A program made the position numbers and the translations under genes. Positions 1-9,866 of a stretch of DNA of 64,000 bases are shown here, one piece after another. The number at the start of each line of letters is the position of its first letter. The stretch's first letter is position 1. Below the pieces are notes generated by a model. That model did no database searches. It was not told the origin of the DNA and saw nothing but the letters and a program-made list of their open reading frames with translations. The DNA comes from Acidobacteriota bacterium (GTDB lineage: Bacteria > Acidobacteriota > Blastocatellia > Pyrinomonadales > Pyrinomonadaceae): positions 310,001-374,000 of the forward strand of contig RFGC01000035.1 of the NCBI GenBank assembly GCA_003697135.1. Reading direction: 5' to 3'.

Positions 1-138
1 TTAAGAGCGCAGTATTTAATTCAGTATTACTCTGAAGCTGAATATCCTGAAGGAAAATTCGTAAGGCTCAGGATCAACTTGAAAAACCCAAGTGATTTCA
101 AGGTCAAGGCAAGGCGTGGATATTTCATCAAAAAGTAA
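1..138 (+). CDS. VWFA-related acidobacterial protein, C-terminal end (partial)
   Basis: The window opens inside this gene. Frame 1 is open from base 1 to the TAA at 136-138 and gives 45 residues. The tail holds a tyrosine-rich stretch, then a charged beta-strand-like segment, and ends in KARRGYFIKK. This pattern (YxIxYY, then FRxIxVxxK, then KVRARKGY near the end) is typical of the C-terminus of VWFA-related proteins of Acidobacteriota, which are secreted or membrane-attached proteins of unknown function. A second family member lies at 36192-37337. The following gene is convergent, only eight bases away. Family assignment rests on the short tail alone. Confidence 0.6.
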   Translation, partial: LRAQYLIQYYSEAEYPEGKFVRLRINLKNPSDFKVKARRGYFIKK

Positions 139-146
139 TAAGTCTA

Positions 147-2342
147 TCAAGAATTCCTAATTGCTTTTGATTCAACCAGAAAACTTTCTTCTTTCCGTAA
201 TAGTTTTTCCTGTAATTTTTCCAGTAAAGCCTCCACGTTTATTGTTTCTGCTTCCGATAATTGTTTGTTTCCGAATCGAACTTGATTGTATTTCTCAGTC
301 AACTCCGTCACTTCAGGTATATTGAGAGAATAAGCAAACTCCAATGGGGTTTGAGAATCCTGACGAACATATCCCTTTTCTGCCAAAAGTTTGACCATCT
401 TCTCGTAGAATTCAACTCTTGGCAAAGCTCGATCTGGGAAAAATCGAAGTCTAAGCCTTTCAATCAAAAGCCTAATATTCTTCAGTGCCAATTCAAGCAA
501 CCAAACAAAAGCTACGGCTAACAAAATCAAAGAAAATGTTTTTGTAGCGGTCCAAACACTTGTCCTGAAACCTCTTTCTCCTTTGAGGTTTTTCCACCAT
601 TCCTCAACGTATTCATTTATCTTCTTTCCCCAAATCAACAAGTTGTTTTGCAAATTCCTTTGATTTCCAATCCTGCCTATTAGCGATTTTTGCTCTTGAT
701 TGTCGTAAGCGATGACATACTGAACCCAAAAAGTTTCTAAGGCATCGAAATAGCTTCTGACCCTTCCTAGGATTCCGCTTTCACTAACACCTCCAGACAC
801 TCTACCTGCCGCTGGTGTGGGATCGAAAGCAATCCAAGCATTTTCCTTCGGGAAATAAACCTCTACCCAAGCATGAGCATTGCGTTGACGGACAATGTAA
901 ACGTCAGCAGTTGGATTATATTCACCTGCCTGAAACCCAGTAACAACTCTAGTGGCTATACCTTGAGTTCTGAGCATAACAGCCATTGCTGTTGCAAAGT
1001 ATTCGCAATGACCTTCTCGAACATTAAACAAAAAATCCGCTAGTGGCTGTTCACCACTAGCTCTTAGATTTAGCGTGTAACCGAAATTGTTTTGGAGATA
1101 TTCTTCGATTGCTTTCGCTTTATCATAACGATTCGACGCACCTGATCTACTGATGATTTCCGCCGCAAGTCTAGCAATTCTTGGATCAAGATTCGCAGGA
1201 AGTTGTAAGTAACGGGCAGTTCCAAGCGTATAAGGTGAGTTATCCTTCCTCAGTGATTCAACGCTGGGTGAGGAAATATCAGAAAAGGCTTTGTAAGAAA
1301 ACCTTTCACTACCCGAACGCACAACCATTATTGCGCCTTCAATATCTTTGTTAATCAGCTTGAAACCACCTTGGAAAGCAACAGGTCGAGAGAGTGCGAA
1401 CAAAATAGGCACATCCAAAGGCTCAAGGTAAACGGTTTGAGTCACAAGATTTGGAGTTTTGTTGAATCCGTCAACGATGAAAAAATCTCTCTCGGTTCTA
1501 ACAAATGGCTCGCTATAATCTTTCCTAGATTTTTGCCAACCTAGGTTTGTAAAGTAATCAAGCGCCATTCCACGCCATTTTATTTCTTTTACTGTCTCTT
1601 TGCCTTCTTCTATCCGAACGCGCATCACGATCTCATCGCTTTGCTGAACGCGAGCTATTTCCCCTAATCTAATTGAATCGGAGAAACCCGAAACCACTCC
1701 ACCACCAAGACCACCTCCTATTCCCGCTCCACCAACGCGAGGGAAAAGGAAAAACAACGGCACCGCAAATAAGAGAATTAAAACCAAAAGAACAGCAGCC
1801 ACAGTGGAAAGTCTTAACCTAATCGGCCTTTCCACTTCTCTCAGTTTCTTTTCTTTTGCAACTCTATCTCTTGTTCTTTTAATCTCGAAAGCTATTATCG
1901 AACAAATCATGAAAAACAGATAAAAGAGCATTGAAACCACAAACAATGGGCTTATGCTCATTCCTGCCGATAGCAAAATCTCGAAAAAGGAAATCAAGTA
2001 AATAAAAATCCAGTCACGATTAGCTTTTCTCTGCAAAAGCTTTATAGCCGCTAAACAAAGAATAGTTTTCGCCAAACTTGAAGCTGCTGCAGTTTCTCTT
2101 GGGACAGAAAGAGAGATTTGGTATCGCCAATCCAAATAAAGAATCGGAATGAAAAGCAAAATCAAAATCGTGGCTGTTCTTTCTGATAATGCCCAGTCTG
2201 TATCCTCTATAGACCAAGCCAAAATCAAAACCGCTAAAAATAAAAGCGCAATTGGAGTGCTGATTCCATCTGAAAAATAAAGAGCAAGAAATCCTGAAAA
2301 AACAACTGCGTAAGAACTGAAAAGGAAGAACCGCTGAAACAT
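147..2342 (-). CDS. Transglutaminase-like membrane protein (TgpA / DUF3488 type)
   Basis: 731 residues. The N-terminal 200 residues hold six or so hydrophobic segments (DUF3488-like), ending in a Gly-rich linker at 203-218. A periplasmic part follows with a transglutaminase core: Cys446 in REGHCEYFATAM, His490 in NAHAWVEVYF and Asp507 in AFDPTP form the expected papain-like triad. Another membrane helix lies near 600-620, followed by a DUF4129-like cytoplasmic tail. Pseudomonas TgpA has this layout and is an essential membrane protein. Such genes often sit with a MoxR ATPase and a DUF58 protein, but neither is next to this one. The substrate is unknown. A TATAAT box lies 11 bases before the ATG, so the transcript may have almost no leader. 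Confidence 0.85.
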   Translation of the reverse strand: MFQRFFLFSSYAVVFSGFLALYFSDGISTPIALLFLAVLILAWSIEDTDWALSERTATILILLFIPILYLDWRYQISLSVPRETAAASSLAKTILCLAAIKLLQRKANRDWIFIYLISFFEILLSAGMSISPLFVVSMLFYLFFMICSIIAFEIKRTRDRVAKEKKLREVERPIRLRLSTVAAVLLVLILLFAVPLFFLFPRVGGAGIGGGLGGGVVSGFSDSIRLGEIARVQQSDEIVMRVRIEEGKETVKEIKWRGMALDYFTNLGWQKSRKDYSEPFVRTERDFFIVDGFNKTPNLVTQTVYLEPLDVPILFALSRPVAFQGGFKLINKDIEGAIMVVRSGSERFSYKAFSDISSPSVESLRKDNSPYTLGTARYLQLPANLDPRIARLAAEIISRSGASNRYDKAKAIEEYLQNNFGYTLNLRASGEQPLADFLFNVREGHCEYFATAMAVMLRTQGIATRVVTGFQAGEYNPTADVYIVRQRNAHAWVEVYFPKENAWIAFDPTPAAGRVSGGVSESGILGRVRSYFDALETFWVQYVIAYDNQEQKSLIGRIGNQRNLQNNLLIWGKKINEYVEEWWKNLKGERGFRTSVWTATKTFSLILLAVAFVWLLELALKNIRLLIERLRLRFFPDRALPRVEFYEKMVKLLAEKGYVRQDSQTPLEFAYSLNIPEVTELTEKYNQVRFGNKQLSEAETINVEALLEKLQEKLLRKEESFLVESKAIRNS

Positions 2343-2353
2343 CTTCTAAGGCA

Positions 2354-2359
2354 ATTATA
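2354..2359 (-). promoter_or_regulatory. -10 box of the TgpA-like gene, close to the start codon
   Basis: On the minus strand TATAAT is followed by 11 bases and then the ATG at 2342. No clear -35 is seen at the usual spacing. Transcription would start about four bases before the ATG. Confidence 0.5.
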
Positions 2360-2468
2360 TCAATCGAAAGCAGTTTGGAAAGCTCAATTTTACATGATTT
2401 TCAACAAACCCGATACAGCGCTTATTCTATTTTGCTTGCTCGTTCCAAAAAGCCAGCAAAAGAAATTC

Positions 2469-5400
2469 CTAGAAACTAGTGGGAAAAGCTTTAGGTCCCA
2501 AAGTTCTTCCTCTCCTCAAAATTTCTGTTATTTTCTCTGCTGGCACAGGTTCCAAGAAAAGATAACCCTGCCCTAGTTCACATCCGCATTCTCTCAAAAC
2601 TTCAAGTTGCTCTCTGGTTTCTATACCTTCAGCTATTATCTTTATGTCTAAGTTTCTTCCTATCATCAAGATAGCCTCAACTATTGCTCTGCTTTTTCTA
2701 TCGCTTTCGATTCTCTTTGTAAACGAAAGGTCTAGTTTCAGAAATCGGAATGGAAATTGGCTGAGATAGTTCAAGCTAGAATAACCTGTCCCAAAATCAT
2801 CTGTTGAGATGCCTATTCCCAACGCTCTCAAGTCCAAAAGCGATCTCGATGCAACGTCTTGACCTTCTAAGATGGCTTTTTCTGTTGTTTCGATATTCAA
2901 GCAAGAAGGAGTAAGTCCAGACTCATTGAGGATTTCAACAATTTTGAAGTAAAGGTTAGGGTCTTTTAGTTGATTTGGAGAAAGATTGACACTGACGAAA
3001 AGATCGCTGCAATTCGGAAACATTTCATGCCAAGTGCGAAGTTGATGAAAAGCTTGACGGAAAACCCAATAACCCATCGGGACTATCAATCCCGTTTCTT
3101 CAGCAACATCAATAAATTCTTTCGGACTTACAATCCCCAACAAAGGATGCTCCCAACGAAGTAATGCTTCAAAACCGGCAATCTCACCACTAAGTAGAGA
3201 AACTATAGGTTGATAAAAGAGAATAAAATCTCTTCTTTCAAGAGAAGTTCTTAAATCGTTTTCTAGGTGTAAAAACTTAGCAATCTGGGTTCGCATTTGA
3301 TGGCTAAAAATCTCATATCCGGCTCTTCCCTTCTTTTTTGCCTGATACATTGCAATATCAGCATCCCTGAGATACTCTTCTGGTGTCCGTAAACTAGGAT
3401 CAAACAATCTAATTCCCACACTTGCCGAAGCAAATATCTTATAACTCTGTATAACTACAGGTTCCGATAAAGAACCAATAATTCGCTCAGCAACTCTAAT
3501 AACATCAGCAGAAGAGCTAGAAATGCTATTGAGCAAGACAGTAAATTCATCACCGCCGAAACGAGCAACTATGTCATGCGGGCGAACGCATGATATTATT
3601 CGTTCGGCTATGACCTGCAAAAACTCGTTGCCTACTTCATGACCGAAGTTGTCATTGATAAATTTGAATCTGTCTAGGTCAATGAACAAAACTGCAAATT
3701 TAGCCGAAGGTTCGCTACGCGCTGCACTTATTGAGGCTCTCAGCTTGTTGATAAATTCCGTTCGATTAAGAAGCTTGGTCAATATATCGTGTGAAGCAAA
3801 ATATCTCAGCTTTGCTTCCGCTTCCTTTTGATTGTGAATATCCGTGTTAGTGCCATACCATCTAACTACCTCGCCCTTCAAGTTATATCCCGGAACAGCA
3901 CGAATCAAATGCCAGCGATAATTGTCGTCTTTGCCTAACAGTCTTACCTCCATCTCAAAAGGCAAACAAGCTCTAACACAACGGAGGGTTTTTCTGAGAA
4001 ACCCAAGCTTATCCTCCGGATGGACCTTGGAGACCCAGAAATCAATCACGTTTTCAAAAGAACAGCCAAAATAATCCAAAAGATTTTTGTTCAAAAATTC
4101 AATTCTGCCATCGGGGAATGCCGTCCAAACTTGATGAACTATGCTTTCAGCTAATTGTCTATAGCGCTCTTCACTTTCCCGTAACGCTTTTTCGATTTTT
4201 TTACGTTCTGTTATATCTCGCCCGATTCCCTGCACTCCAATCGGTTTTCCATCTTTGTAAATCAGACGAGTCCGTAACTCTAATGATATTCTCCTTCCGT
4301 CCTTCGAGATTATATCAACCTCGTAAGATGAAGATTCACCTGTTCTGAGCTTCTTTCTGAATTGTTCCCTAGCAACCTCAACGTATTCCGGAGCGACCAC
4401 ATCAACAAAACTCAGAGACCTAATTTCTTCTTTGGAATAACCCGTGATAATTTCGCTTGCTTTATTGCATGAGATATAGTTTCCTTGCAAATCATGCGTG
4501 TAAATTATGTCATTTGCATTCTCGAAAAGATCGCGATACCGCTCCTCACTCTCCTTGAGAGCAATCATAGCTTGATGCTCTTCAGTCACATCTCTTAACG
4601 TCATAACTACCATTTCTTTATTTATCGGTGATATGTAAATCTCATACCATATCTCCTTGTTTTCATGATGCAACCCAGCCCGAAGTTTCTTCACAGCCTT
4701 CTTCTCTAAACACTCAGAGATTCTTAACATCAAAAACCTAGCATCGTCACCCGAGAAGATTTTTTCGAGTGTTTCTCCTGGTTTTAACTTCCTGTGAAAC
4801 TTAGCCCTAGTTGACGGAGCTTTAACTAATTTACCTTCCTTGTTAACTATGAGAACTAACTCTGGTAGTGCTGAAAAAAGCGCTTTTATCTCTCGCTCTG
4901 ATTCTTTTAGCGATTCCGCCAGTTTTTTGCGTTCAGTGATGTCACATGCAACTCCCCAAGTGGCATAAGGCTTGCCACTTTCATTGCGGACAATACTGCT
5001 GTTTAACTCTAGAGTAACCCTCTCTCCGCTCTTTGTAATACATTCAATTTCATAAACGGTGCTTGAAGCTTTACCCTCTATCTTCTCCCTAAGTTTTTTT
5101 GCTATCAAACCCAAGTATTCAGGAGCAACAATGTCCTCTGTCTTTAGTTTCGACAAAATCTCCTCGCGAGAATATCCAAGAATTTTCTCAACAGCAGCGT
5201 TAACTTCCGTCCATTTTCCATTTAAGTCGCTTATGTAAACAATATCATTTATGTTATCAAAGAGTTCACGATAGATGTTATTTTCTTGAGTATTTTTCTC
5301 TAACCACTCTGTAAAATCAACGATAATGCTTAACCAACAAAGCTTCCCGCCATCTTCATTTTGTAAGAAAAGACCATTCTCCTTTACGTAATGGACCCTA

Positions 5401-5651
5401 CCTGATTTTGAAACTATCCGGTACTGAAAATTCAATTCTCTTCTTCTAGAGAAATTCCTTTTTTCTAAAACCCTCGCTCTATCCTCTGGATGCAAAACCC
5501 GCCCCCAAATCTCTGAGTCCCTGTACCAATCTTCCAAAGGATAACCGAAAAGCTTGAAAGCTTCGCTAAAGTAAACAGGAGAATAAGGTGGAGAAGGTTG
5601 CAAAACATAGAAAAGCACAGGCAAATCTTCCGCTAAAAGATGCTTTTTCAT
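2469..5651 (-). CDS. Multi-PAS sensor with GGDEF and EAL domains (c-di-GMP turnover)
   Basis: 1060 residues, with no signal peptide or membrane helix, so it is probably cytosolic. About five PAS/PAC units come first (roughly 10-115, 130-243, 255-360, 370-485, 497-612), several ending in the DITERK linker. The GGDEF domain follows at about 615-780, with an intact RFGGDEF at 697-703 and an RxxD inhibitory site at 690-693, so it should make c-di-GMP and be product-inhibited. The EAL domain (about 800-1050) keeps EALLRW at 828-833, DDFGTGYSSL and AEGIET, so it may also degrade c-di-GMP. Both catalytic centres look intact, so the net activity cannot be read from the sequence. No ligand or heme site is evident in the PAS domains. 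It appears to be transcribed alone. Confidence 0.9.
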   Translation of the reverse strand: MKKHLLAEDLPVLFYVLQPSPPYSPVYFSEAFKLFGYPLEDWYRDSEIWGRVLHPEDRARVLEKRNFSRRRELNFQYRIVSKSGRVHYVKENGLFLQNEDGGKLCWLSIIVDFTEWLEKNTQENNIYRELFDNINDIVYISDLNGKWTEVNAAVEKILGYSREEILSKLKTEDIVAPEYLGLIAKKLREKIEGKASSTVYEIECITKSGERVTLELNSSIVRNESGKPYATWGVACDITERKKLAESLKESEREIKALFSALPELVLIVNKEGKLVKAPSTRAKFHRKLKPGETLEKIFSGDDARFLMLRISECLEKKAVKKLRAGLHHENKEIWYEIYISPINKEMVVMTLRDVTEEHQAMIALKESEERYRDLFENANDIIYTHDLQGNYISCNKASEIITGYSKEEIRSLSFVDVVAPEYVEVAREQFRKKLRTGESSSYEVDIISKDGRRISLELRTRLIYKDGKPIGVQGIGRDITERKKIEKALRESEERYRQLAESIVHQVWTAFPDGRIEFLNKNLLDYFGCSFENVIDFWVSKVHPEDKLGFLRKTLRCVRACLPFEMEVRLLGKDDNYRWHLIRAVPGYNLKGEVVRWYGTNTDIHNQKEAEAKLRYFASHDILTKLLNRTEFINKLRASISAARSEPSAKFAVLFIDLDRFKFINDNFGHEVGNEFLQVIAERIISCVRPHDIVARFGGDEFTVLLNSISSSSADVIRVAERIIGSLSEPVVIQSYKIFASASVGIRLFDPSLRTPEEYLRDADIAMYQAKKKGRAGYEIFSHQMRTQIAKFLHLENDLRTSLERRDFILFYQPIVSLLSGEIAGFEALLRWEHPLLGIVSPKEFIDVAEETGLIVPMGYWVFRQAFHQLRTWHEMFPNCSDLFVSVNLSPNQLKDPNLYFKIVEILNESGLTPSCLNIETTEKAILEGQDVASRSLLDLRALGIGISTDDFGTGYSSLNYLSQFPFRFLKLDLSFTKRIESDRKSRAIVEAILMIGRNLDIKIIAEGIETREQLEVLRECGCELGQGYLFLEPVPAEKITEILRRGRTLGPKAFPTSF

Positions 5652-5776
5652 TTTCCAAGTAACGTCCTATCCTTTCAAAAAGGATTGTAACGATGATAAT
5701 TTTAGCCCTTCCTTTATTTACAAGTAAAGCTCTTCAGCAAAAATTTTCTCGACGAAGAGTCAAAAGCGACAAATTC

Positions 5777-6559
5777 TCAAAGTTTCAAATCCTTCTTAAG
5801 TTCCTTTATATTCGCAGGTTTTTGGAAGATAGATTCGGGGATTTGTTTATTGTAAATCACTTCGACATAGTTTATGCGAGTGGCTTGCATTCCGTTGCGG
5901 AAATGATCAACAACTAATGGAGTCAAAATGCCCTGCACTTCAACGAACTGAGCATATCTATCCTCTTCCTTTGTTTCTTCGCCCTCACTATTTTTGCCTT
6001 TGTAAATGGTCTTCGCCGGTAAGCCGTCAGCAGAAAACTCAAATTCAACCTCGAAACCGTCTTGATAAGACAACTTGACTACATCATTTCTTCTACCGAC
6101 TCCTGCTTCTCTCTTCCCAACATAACTTAAGGTTGCTCCCTCAACACGCCAACCACCACGCAAAAGATTATCAATACTCGTTCTAACAGCTCTTTTGAAG
6201 TTGTTTATCTGCTCTTGAGATTGGTCCTTTATAACTTCTTCCAAAGTGTCACCTATCCAACCGCTTTCTCCTGTATTCACCTGAACAATCTTCTGTCCAC
6301 CAAACTTAAAGTCTGTTCGCTCCTTGTCGGGGAAAACTATTACATCAACAAAAGTTTGAACCGCAGCAGGTAAGCCATCACGAAAAATAGAAAAGTTTCC
6401 TCGGCTAACAATTGTCTTGACCTGCAAATAACGCTCGCCACCTAGTTTTTCAATCGCTTTTCTCAAAATAGCCTCAGCCTTTTCCGTCGAAGCATCTTGA
6501 GCGAAAGCGTGACAAGAAAAGAGCAAAGCGCAAAAAACTTTTAGCAAAAAAACCTTCAT
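5777..6559 (-). CDS. Secreted protein, outer-membrane lipoprotein-sorting (LolA-like) fold
   Basis: 260 residues. A signal peptide covers residues 1-20 (hydrophobic core LLKVFCALLFSC, cleavage after AFA). The mature part starts with a helix containing AEAILRKAIEKLGG. A run of beta-strands follows with the pattern seen in LolA/LolB-like periplasmic proteins of acidobacteria: a RGNFSIF strand, an FPDKERTDFKFGG strand, and DGLPAKTIYKG followed by an EVQGILTP strand. It probably binds a hydrophobic ligand or lipoprotein in the periplasm, but this is fold-level inference. It sits downstream of the ppiD-like foldase gene with a 145-base gap, so a shared role in envelope protein handling is possible. 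Confidence 0.65.
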   Translation of the reverse strand: MKVFLLKVFCALLFSCHAFAQDASTEKAEAILRKAIEKLGGERYLQVKTIVSRGNFSIFRDGLPAAVQTFVDVIVFPDKERTDFKFGGQKIVQVNTGESGWIGDTLEEVIKDQSQEQINNFKRAVRTSIDNLLRGGWRVEGATLSYVGKREAGVGRRNDVVKLSYQDGFEVEFEFSADGLPAKTIYKGKNSEGEETKEEDRYAQFVEVQGILTPLVVDHFRNGMQATRINYVEVIYNKQIPESIFQKPANIKELKKDLKL

Positions 6560-6704
6560 CTAGGTCCGAAGCACTCTTGCTAAAATCTCCCCAAAGATTC
6601 CAAAATCTTCAAAACTCTATAAATTCACCGTAAAATTCAAACACCCTCAGCCAAAATTGCACATTTTCTTGCGCTCTGTTAAACCATAGAGCTTACAAAG
6701 TTTT

Positions 6705-8672
6705 TCAAGTTTCTGCATCAAGTCCGTCAACTTTGTTAATGGCTTCTTTGTAAATTTTTATCCTTCCTTCAGCTTCAAGTCTTCGGCGAACACTTGCGAT
6801 GTAATCAAAGAAAACTTCGCTTCGTTTTTGAAACAGTGCCGATCTCATCAAATCATCACGCTGCTTAGCAAATTCTTCCATATTAGCTTCTTCCCTCTTC
6901 TTGAGTCCTACAATGTAAAAATTGTCACCAACCTTTATCGGTTGATTTGTAACTTCTCCAACCTTTAATGTCCAAATTCTGTCTTCAAGTTCTTTGCTCG
7001 TTCCAGCACTAGCGCCTGATCCCAAAGGTGAACCGAGTATGAAGTTTGTTGCTTCCTCTGCCTTCAGACCCTTTGATTCGGCTATAGCAGAAAGTTGTTC
7101 TAAAGTAGAAGCTCCCGAAGCTATGCTCTTTGCTACTTCTTCCAAAAGAGATCGTGCTTTCTCAGTTTTGAAAGCCTCTGTAACTTTGTCTTTGACTTCC
7201 TCAAAGGTTGCATCACGCGGATCGCGTTTTTCAACAAGCAATGGAATTGCAAACCCGCCTCTTATTGGAATCGGGTCTCCAACGTCATTTGGCTCGTTGA
7301 GTTTTGCGATACCTTCTTCAAATTGCGGCGAAATCCCAATGTTTGGAACATCATCACCGGGCTTTACGAAATCAGTTTCGCGAATCATCTCTTTCAGAGT
7401 TGAATTCGCTTCTGAAACGAATTTTTTAGCAGTGCCTTCGACATCTTTGGTTTGCTTCAACTCCTCTGCAACTTTTCTCGCAAGCTCTACTGCTGCGGAA
7501 TATGAACGACGATTTCTTAAACTCACTTCAAGCTCTTTTTTCGCCATCTCAAATGTTTTAGGCACTGAAGGTCCACGTCTTAAAATGTAGTATCTTTCAC
7601 CGTATTTTATAGGTTCGGTGATTTCACCTTCCTTCATTGAAAGTAATCTCTGGTAAGGATCGGAAGGATTATTCGGATTTTTTCTTATTAAGCCTGGAAT
7701 TCTTCCGCCATTTCTAGCTGTGTTCGGGTCTTCTGAATATCCCCTCGCAAGTTCCGCAAAAGTTTCTTCAGAAACTATCTCACCGTCTTTGCGAGCTTGT
7801 TTAACCAAATTTTCTGCCTTTTCTAAAACTTGTGCATCAAATTCAGGTTTGATAACTCGCAAAACTATCTGTTGCCCTTGAATTCCTGCTTCCTTTTTGT
7901 CTTCTGGGAGTTTCTCATATTCAGCTTTCAGTTCTTCATCGGAAATTTGCAGTTTTTCGCCTATTTTTGCAGTCTCAATGTAAATGTATTTAATTTTCTT
8001 TTGCGGATCGGGAATGTAGTAATTCGCTTTGTTTTTCTCGAAGTATTCTTTCAATTCTTCTTCTGTTGGTTTTATGGTTTTTGCCAAATCCTGAACATTA
8101 ACGGAAACGTAGGTTAAGTCAAATTTGGTGTTTCGTCTTTTGAAATCTTCGAGTATTTCTTCTTCAGAAACTGTAACACCTGCAGTTATGAAAGCCTCTA
8201 GTTTCCGGGCGCTCACCTGGTCCCGCACCATCTCTTCATAAGCCCTAATACTTCCGTATCTTTCAACTACATTTTGTTCATAGCGTTTTAGATCAAACGG
8301 GCTACCATCATCAGGAGTATTATTCCTGCGGATTTCCTCAGCAACTTCTGCATCACTTGCAGTCAAACCAAGTCTTTTGGCTTCCTGACGAATAATTCGA
8401 TCACGAATCATTCCGTCCAAAATCAAACGACTTTCCGGCGCCCTGCCTCCATAAAAAATAGACAGATTCTCCTTCTGTCTAACTAACTCACCAACTGTGA
8501 TATATTCACTCCCTACTTTTGCCGCTGTTTCCGTGCTACGAACCGTTGCGGCGGTGTTGCGCAACTCCAAAACGGAAACACCAAAAAATATCATGCTTGT
8601 AACTAAAAGTATCCCGAAAATGACAACGATAACGTTTCTTGTTTTTTCCAACCGACTGAAAAACTTTATCAT
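6705..8672 (-). CDS. Peptidyl-prolyl cis-trans isomerase, PpiD/SurA type
   Basis: 655 residues. A short cytoplasmic N-terminus is followed by one membrane helix (about 14-35). A SurA_N-like chaperone region comes next (about 45-175; KVGSEYITVGELVRQ and a long helical arm). Residues 285-380 carry a parvulin (PpiC) rotamase domain with the motifs FAELARGYSEDP and GGRIPGLI and a hydrophobic end YYILRRG. The rest is mostly helical and Glu/Lys-rich, with a second degenerate parvulin-like repeat near 500-600 (LWTLKVGEVTNQP-like strand). This matches PpiD, an inner-membrane-anchored periplasmic foldase. The ATG has a GAGGAAG ribosome site about ten bases upstream. It diverges from terC. Confidence 0.85.
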   Translation of the reverse strand: MIKFFSRLEKTRNVIVVIFGILLVTSMIFFGVSVLELRNTAATVRSTETAAKVGSEYITVGELVRQKENLSIFYGGRAPESRLILDGMIRDRIIRQEAKRLGLTASDAEVAEEIRRNNTPDDGSPFDLKRYEQNVVERYGSIRAYEEMVRDQVSARKLEAFITAGVTVSEEEILEDFKRRNTKFDLTYVSVNVQDLAKTIKPTEEELKEYFEKNKANYYIPDPQKKIKYIYIETAKIGEKLQISDEELKAEYEKLPEDKKEAGIQGQQIVLRVIKPEFDAQVLEKAENLVKQARKDGEIVSEETFAELARGYSEDPNTARNGGRIPGLIRKNPNNPSDPYQRLLSMKEGEITEPIKYGERYYILRRGPSVPKTFEMAKKELEVSLRNRRSYSAAVELARKVAEELKQTKDVEGTAKKFVSEANSTLKEMIRETDFVKPGDDVPNIGISPQFEEGIAKLNEPNDVGDPIPIRGGFAIPLLVEKRDPRDATFEEVKDKVTEAFKTEKARSLLEEVAKSIASGASTLEQLSAIAESKGLKAEEATNFILGSPLGSGASAGTSKELEDRIWTLKVGEVTNQPIKVGDNFYIVGLKKREEANMEEFAKQRDDLMRSALFQKRSEVFFDYIASVRRRLEAEGRIKIYKEAINKVDGLDAET

Positions 8673-8780
8673 TCTCTTTAACTTCCTCTTGAGTTCGTTT
8701 TTCTCTTTTGATTAACAAACGATTCTAACAAATCAAACCCACAAAGTCATTTTGGCAGTTGAGAGAAGGAAAGTCCTAAG

Positions 8781-8794
8781 GCTAAAATTTTAGC
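8781..8794. promoter_or_regulatory. 14-bp perfect palindrome before terC
   Basis: GCTAAAATTTTAGC is a perfect palindrome ending six bases before the terC ATG. It could be an operator, or a hairpin in the ribosome-binding region. It also contains a possible -10 (TAAAAT at 8783-8788). Function is unproven. Confidence 0.35.
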
Positions 8795-8800
8795 TTTGCT

Positions 8801-9850
8801 ATGGACTCAATTGAATATCCGTTTTGGGCTTGGGCAACGTTTTTTATTATCGTTTTTACCGCACTGGCAATTGACCTAGGGATCGTCAATAGAACGGCCA
8901 GAATTCCGAAAAAGAAGGAAGTCATTGCTTGGAGCATCGTATGGGTTTCACTTGCCCTGAGTTTTAACTTTTTCGTTTATTGGATGATAAACGACCATTT
9001 TGAAAACCACAAACTCGCCCTAATAAAAACACAAGAATATCTAACCGGCTACCTGATTGAGCTTTCGCTTTCAGTGGATAACCTATTTGTGTTCTTGCTT
9101 ATTTTCTCTTACTTCAAAGTTCCCAAGAAATATCAGCATCGAGTGCTATTTTGGGGAATCATGGGAGCTTTGATTATGAGAATGATAATGATTTTTGCCG
9201 GAACTGAACTTATCGAACGGTTCCACTGGACGATTTATATCTTCGGAGCAATCCTAATCTATAGTGGCTTAAAAATGCTTGCTGGAGATGACGAAGAATT
9301 TAACCCGGAAAACAGCTTTCTAGTTTCTTTAGTTACTCGATTCGTCAAAATCTCCAAACACTATGAAGGCGACAGATTCTTTATCTACAAAGATGGACGT
9401 TGGATGGGAACTCTGCTTTTGATGGTTTTAATTGTTGTGGAAATCTCCGATCTGATTTTCGCTGTTGACTCAATACCAGCAATTTTCGGGGTTACAACCG
9501 ACAGATTTATAGTTTACACCTCAAATGTATTCGCAATTCTCGGCTTAAGAACCTTTTTCTTTTTGCTAGCAGGCATAATTGATAAGTTTCACTACTTGAA
9601 ATATGGTTTAACCTTTATTTTGTGTTTTATCGGTGTTAAAATGTTACTGCCGTTATTTGCAGAGACTTTGCTTTGGACAAACTTAACAGGCGTCGAGACA
9701 ACTGAGATATTGAAAAATTTTCTCGACAAGAAGTATAATGACAAAATGATAACGCTGTCTTTGAGTGTGGTGGCCTTTACGATCTTTCTCTCGATAATGC
9801 TTTCAGTGCTGTTTCCTGCAAAGTCTCGTCAAGAAAAAGAACAGCTTTGA
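8801..9850 (+). CDS. TerC family integral membrane protein
   Basis: 349 residues with about nine hydrophobic helices. TerC hallmarks are visible: the EYLTGYLIELSLSVDNLFVFLLIF segment, with acidic residues inside a helix, and VVEISDLIFAVDSIPAIFGVT further on. Those intramembrane acids are thought to handle metal ions. Family members (Alx, TerC) act in manganese export, tellurite resistance or metal loading of exported proteins. No tellurite cluster (terZABDEF) is present, so a general metal-homeostasis role is more likely. No yybP-ykoY manganese riboswitch pattern was recognised in the 128-base upstream region. The FecR gene follows 16 bases later, so the two are probably co-transcribed. Confidence 0.85.
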   Translation: MDSIEYPFWAWATFFIIVFTALAIDLGIVNRTARIPKKKEVIAWSIVWVSLALSFNFFVYWMINDHFENHKLALIKTQEYLTGYLIELSLSVDNLFVFLLIFSYFKVPKKYQHRVLFWGIMGALIMRMIMIFAGTELIERFHWTIYIFGAILIYSGLKMLAGDDEEFNPENSFLVSLVTRFVKISKHYEGDRFFIYKDGRWMGTLLLMVLIVVEISDLIFAVDSIPAIFGVTTDRFIVYTSNVFAILGLRTFFFLLAGIIDKFHYLKYGLTFILCFIGVKMLLPLFAETLLWTNLTGVETTEILKNFLDKKYNDKMITLSLSVVAFTIFLSIMLSVLFPAKSRQEKEQL

Positions 9851-9866
9851 GGGAAGGAAAATAAAG

